From Microbacteriaceae bacterium (GTDB lineage: Bacteria > Actinomycetota > Actinomycetes > Actinomycetales > Microbacteriaceae), in assembly GCA_016463265.1 (NCBI GenBank), contig JAEMRP010000032.1, positions 1 through 8,789 of the forward strand: a stretch of 8,789 nucleotides of DNA, given 5' to 3'. Below the pieces are notes generated by a model. It did not search any database and was not told where the DNA came from. It saw only the letters and a program-made list of their open reading frames with translations. This document shows, piece after piece, positions 6,749 through 8,789 of the stretch; within the stretch, counting starts at the first letter, position 1, and each line of letters opens with the position of its first letter. The translations under genes and the position numbers were made by a program.

Positions 6749-7315
6749 CTATTTCGCAGCGAGAATTCCGTTTATTTTTCGCCGCGCCTCGTCAATCGCA
6801 GCGGCTGCGGCATCTCGCTGTTCTGTTGAGCCATGCTGAGCAACGTCGTAGGCAACCCTGGCCAAACGGGACGACGCCGTCGCGAGAGTCCCGGTCAACG
6901 CGTCGAGCGGGGGCAATGTCCACGAACCACCCGAGGACGCACCGCTTTCTGCCGTGGATTCGACATAGGTCTTCACTGCCGCTTTTCCGGCTTTTGTCAG
7001 TGTGTAGGTTTTGCGGTCCTTAACCATCGAAACAGTCACGAGTTGTTCGTCGAGCAGACTTTCCAACAACGGATAGACCCGGGCCGCAGGAGGTTTGATT
7101 CCCCAATCGTTGCTAGCGTTGATGCTCTCGATGATCCCGTGACCCGTTGAAGGACCAACTAATAACGCCGCGAGCACCGCGTGCTTCAAGCCAGACTCGG
7201 TCCAGACTTGTGCAGGTTGCATCGATTTCGAAACCGAACCGCTCGCCGACCGAATTGCGTCGCCAATGCCATCAAGCATCGAACGGAAATCAAAGCGCTG
7301 CGGGTTTTCTGCCAC
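6749..7315 (-). CDS. PadR-family winged-helix transcriptional regulator (GTG start)
   Basis: A 188-residue DNA-binding regulator. Residues 42-118 form the PadR winged helix: LKHAVLAALLVGPSTGHGIIESI, the recognition-helix segment ending in ARVYPLLESLLDEQLV, and the wing with KDRKTYTLTKAGKAAV. The C-terminal helix (about 150-186, EQRDAAAAAIDEARRKI) is the likely dimerisation helix seen in PadR proteins. The N-terminal 40 residues are a polar extension. GTG at 7315 is preferred, since GAGG precedes it by six bases. The ATG at 7402 would add 29 residues of poor coding character and lies within a TATGAT hexamer. The stop is separated from the ABC1 kinase start by a single codon, so the two are almost certainly one operon. 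PadR proteins often repress their own transcript, and autoregulation is plausible. Confidence 0.88.
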   Translation of the reverse strand: MAENPQRFDFRSMLDGIGDAIRSASGSVSKSMQPAQVWTESGLKHAVLAALLVGPSTGHGIIESINASNDWGIKPPAARVYPLLESLLDEQLVTVSMVKDRKTYTLTKAGKAAVKTYVESTAESGASSGGSWTLPPLDALTGTLATASSRLARVAYDVAQHGSTEQRDAAAAAIDEARRKINGILAAK

Positions 7316-7337
7316 GAGTGTCCTCACTTGCCGTTGG

Positions 7338-7358
7338 GGTTCTTGCGCCGCGTGAACC
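7338..7358. repeat. Short inverted repeat GGTTC/GAACC upstream of the PadR gene
   Basis: GGTTC (7338-7342) and GAACC (7354-7358) are separated by 11 bases, about one helical turn between half-sites of 16 bases centre to centre. It lies in the inferred leader of the PadR-ABC1 transcript. It might be an operator half-site pair or a small hairpin. Five-base arms can arise by chance. Confidence 0.2.
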
Positions 7359-7397
7359 GAGTAACCTGACCTGCCATCTACGACGCTCTGCCCCTTA

Positions 7398-7403
7398 ATC
7401 ATA
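7398..7403 (-). promoter_or_regulatory. Putative -10 hexamer TATGAT for the PadR-ABC1 operon
   Basis: TATGAT on the minus strand is close to the TATAAT consensus and overlaps the in-frame ATG at 7402. Transcription from it would begin near 7391 and leave a leader of about 75 bases before the GTG at 7315. No good -35 element is seen. Confidence 0.35.
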
Positions 7404-7420
7404 AATCAACTGTGTGGTCT

Positions 7421-7428
7421 CGGTACCG
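7421..7428. promoter_or_regulatory. Perfect 8-bp palindrome CGGTACCG in the divergent PadR region
   Basis: CGGTACCG lies between the inferred -10 elements of the PadR operon and the divergent gene at 7450. It is placed where a repressor could affect both promoters, but it does not match the usual PadR operator form (ATGT, spacer, ACAT). Weak call. Confidence 0.2.
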
Positions 7429-7437
7429 CCGATGCCC

Positions 7438-7443
7438 TAGCCT
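7438..7443 (+). promoter_or_regulatory. Putative -10 hexamer TAGCCT for the HNH-like protein gene
   Basis: TAGCCT ends six bases before the ATG at 7450 and no ribosome site lies between them, indicating a leaderless start. No convincing -35 element is present. Confidence 0.45.
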
Positions 7444-7449
7444 CGACCT

Positions 7450-7890
7450 ATGAGTGACATCACAAGTGTCGGTGAAGTCGACAACTGGCTGTGCTGGTTG
7501 TGCGACCAGCCCGTTGACCCGGATGGTTCAGTGAATTCTGATTTGGGACCGAGCGTTGATAGCTACGCGGCAACGCGAGTCAAAAAGGGCGCACCCGCTG
7601 TCGAACGGCTCGCTCATCGCCAGTGCAACACGATGAAGGGCAAGATTTCGCCGGTTGTTCGATGGGCGCCGGAGCTCTTCGTGGTCGACCCCTCACCGAT
7701 TTTTGAGGCGGTCGAACGGCTTCGCGCCAAAGGCGGCCGCGAAATCGTCGCCCGGTGCCCCGACGAGGGTGACGCACGACAGGCCTCAGAGTGGCTTCTC
7801 AACCGGCTGTCACGCCTCGCTCCAGACCTGAGCCTGTCGACTCACATCAGCCCCGGTGGCGGTCAGTTCATGCTCTACCTGACGCGCTGA
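7450..7890 (+). CDS. Small protein with degenerate HNH-like zinc fold
   Basis: A 146-residue cytoplasmic protein. The N-terminal half resembles an HNH nuclease zinc fold: C15-x2-C18 (CWLC), then GPSVDS at residues 33-38, then LAHRQCNTMKGK with H56, C59, N60 and K63. In active HNH proteins the middle motif reads DH and the histidine is the general base. Here it reads D37-S38, so catalysis is probably lost while a Cys3-His zinc site remains. The C-terminal half (about 75-146) carries FVVDPSPIFEAVERL, KGGREIVARCPDEGDARQA and a closing PGGGQFMLYL strand, an alpha-beta region I do not recognise. I recall similar hypothetical proteins in Microbacteriaceae but cannot verify this. It might bind nucleic acid without cutting, but that is inference. 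It is a single-gene unit divergent from the PadR operon. Confidence 0.82.
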   Translation: MSDITSVGEVDNWLCWLCDQPVDPDGSVNSDLGPSVDSYAATRVKKGAPAVERLAHRQCNTMKGKISPVVRWAPELFVVDPSPIFEAVERLRAKGGREIVARCPDEGDARQASEWLLNRLSRLAPDLSLSTHISPGGGQFMLYLTR

Positions 7891-7912
7891 GTCCGCAAAC
7901 TCGAACGGCAAC

Positions 7913-7918
7913 TAGGCT
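7913..7918 (+). promoter_or_regulatory. Putative -10 hexamer TAGGCT for the DUF427 gene
   Basis: TAGGCT ends six bases before the GTG at 7925, inside the 34-base gap after the preceding gene. There is no ribosome site, so a leaderless mRNA separate from the upstream gene is inferred. Confidence 0.45.
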
Positions 7919-7924
7919 GGAAAA

Positions 7925-8404
7925 GTGACAGCGAATTCGGCGAAAGAGTCGGTGTGGGACTACCCCCGGCCCCCTCGCGTTGAGCCCGTGAGTTCTCACA
8001 TCGAGGTCGTTCACAACGGATTGACGATTGTTTCCACAAACGGTGCCGTTCGCGTTTTAGAGACTTCTCATCCGCCAACGTATTACTTGCCCATCGACGA
8101 TTTTGTGGTCGGGATCTTGGCCCCGGTCGGCGGAACCACCGTGTGTGAATTCAAAGGAACCGCGAGCTATTTCGACCTCGTCATCACTGACGAGCGCATC
8201 GACCGAGCCGCGTGGACGTATGAGAATCCGGCCAACGGGTTCGAGTCTCTGGCAGGCAGGGTTGCCCTGTACGCCAGCCGAGTAGACCTGTGCCAGGTGG
8301 GGGACGAGACCGTCATCCCACAAGAAGGCGACTTCTACGGTGGGTGGATCACACGCAATATCGAAGGCCCATTCAAGGGCGCACCTGGTACGCGAGGTTG
8401 GTAG
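7925..8404 (+). CDS. DUF427 domain protein (GTG start)
   Basis: A 159-residue soluble protein that matches the DUF427 family along most of its length. The signatures appear in order: VWDYPRPPRVEP (10-21), RVLETSHPPTYYLP (43-56), CEFKG (74-78), AAWTYENP (95-102), ALYASRVD (114-121), FYGGWIT (137-143) and GPFKGAPGTRGW at the C-terminus (148-159). The fold is a small beta-barrel-like domain, and the molecular function is not established. The length is normal for the single-domain form and all conserved blocks are intact. GTG at 7925 is favoured because a TAGGCT hexamer ends six bases before it and the VWDYPRPP motif starts ten residues in. It is followed 31 bases later by the DUF2231 gene, which may or may not share its transcript. 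Confidence 0.93.
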   Translation: MTANSAKESVWDYPRPPRVEPVSSHIEVVHNGLTIVSTNGAVRVLETSHPPTYYLPIDDFVVGILAPVGGTTVCEFKGTASYFDLVITDERIDRAAWTYENPANGFESLAGRVALYASRVDLCQVGDETVIPQEGDFYGGWITRNIEGPFKGAPGTRGW

Positions 8405-8435
8405 AACTCGGGCACATATCGGATGGTGAATCTTC

Positions 8436-8789
8436 ATGGATTCGGAGGGTATGTTAAATTTCGTGGAAGAAATTTTTGACTCAGTGGCAGGATTACCTGT
8501 CCATCCCCTTGTCATTCACTTCGCTGTTGTCCTCGTGCCCCTCGCGGCTTTGGGTTTGATTGTCGCGGTGCTGAACACAGCGTTTCGAACCCGTTTCGCC
8601 TTCGCTTTTGTCGTCCTACTCGTGGTCATCGTGCCCCTGGCGTTCGTCGCAAGGGCATCTGGTGTTTCGCTCTCTGAACGCGTGGGCATTACCGAACGCC
8701 ATCAAAGTTTGGGGGAAATTTTCCCGGTGTGGGTCTCGGTTCTGGCCGTTGCCGCGGTTGTCTGGTATCTCATCGCACGCCGAGACGGT
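8436..8789 (+). CDS. DUF2231 membrane protein, 5' part (3' end outside window)
   Basis: The first 118 residues of a membrane protein that runs off the window. The diagnostic segment is LPVHPLVIHFAVVLVPLAALG, where the HP and IHF histidines in the first helix define the DUF2231 family. A second helix follows (about residues 57-75, AFAFVVLLVVIVPLAFVA), then a polar loop with SGVSLSERVG and ITERHQSLGE, then a third helix (VWVSVLAVAAVVWYLIA) close to the edge. Family members usually have four helices and about 150-200 residues, so one helix and the tail are probably missing. The ATG at 8436 has GGTGA six bases upstream. The ATG at 8451 has GGAGG only two bases upstream, too close, but remains an alternative. 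The function is unknown; the conserved histidines suggest a cofactor or metal site, which is inference. Confidence 0.87.
   Translation, partial: MDSEGMLNFVEEIFDSVAGLPVHPLVIHFAVVLVPLAALGLIVAVLNTAFRTRFAFAFVVLLVVIVPLAFVARASGVSLSERVGITERHQSLGEIFPVWVSVLAVAAVVWYLIARRDG

Noticed and set aside
7316..7402. Upstream ATG start for the PadR gene
   Set aside because: The ATG lies inside a TATGAT hexamer and the extra 29 residues look non-coding. GTG 7315 has GAGG at six bases. Kept as an alternative, not as the call.
1..8789. Mobile elements, CRISPR arrays, toxin-antitoxin or defence systems
   Set aside because: No transposase, integrase, direct-repeat array or recognisable defence protein was found. 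The only nuclease-like sequence is the degenerate HNH fold at 7450-7890.

Overview
The window looks like chromosomal DNA from a high-G+C actinomycete, most likely of the Microbacteriaceae/Micrococcales type. This is inferred, not tested, from four things. The protein families include DUF3817, DUF427, the C-terminally extended amidase and an arsenate reductase of the actinobacterial (mycothiol-type) pattern. GTG and TTG starts are common. Genes are packed tightly, with no gap above about 135 bases. Several genes appear to start without a 5' leader. I see no mobile element, integrase, tRNA, rRNA, CRISPR array or recognisable defence cassette.

Layout. The left edge (3-470, +) is the C-terminal end of an MMPL/RND-type membrane transporter. 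It converges on a three-gene minus-strand operon (1541 down to 489): a DUF4287 protein, a thioredoxin-fold-independent LMW-phosphatase-type arsenate reductase, and a DUF1801 protein, tightly spaced or overlapping. A 68-base divergent region separates this operon from a DUF3817 membrane protein (1610-2107, +). The stop codon of that gene overlaps the stop of a large convergent amidase (4122 down to 2104, -). The amidase shares an 82-base divergent region with an EamA/RhtA-like exporter (4205-5074, +). The exporter converges on a minus-strand pair, a PadR-family regulator followed three bases later by an ABC1/UbiB-like kinase (7315 down to 5090). On the right are three plus-strand genes: a small protein with a degenerate HNH-like zinc fold (7450-7890), a DUF427 protein (7925-8404) and the start of a DUF2231 membrane protein that runs off the window (8436-8789).

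How the genes work together. The DUF4287-ArsC-DUF1801 set is probably co-translated and may be a small stress or detoxification unit, but no arsenite exporter or ArsR is visible here. The PadR regulator and ABC1 kinase are very probably one transcript. The other genes look like independent single-gene units. The main cross-gene signal is that five start codons have a TANNNT-like -10 hexamer (one with a C in first position) ending 6-7 bases upstream and no Shine-Dalgarno sequence, as expected of leaderless mRNAs. The least explained protein is the 146-residue product at 7450-7890, which keeps the zinc ligands of an HNH domain but has lost the catalytic histidine.
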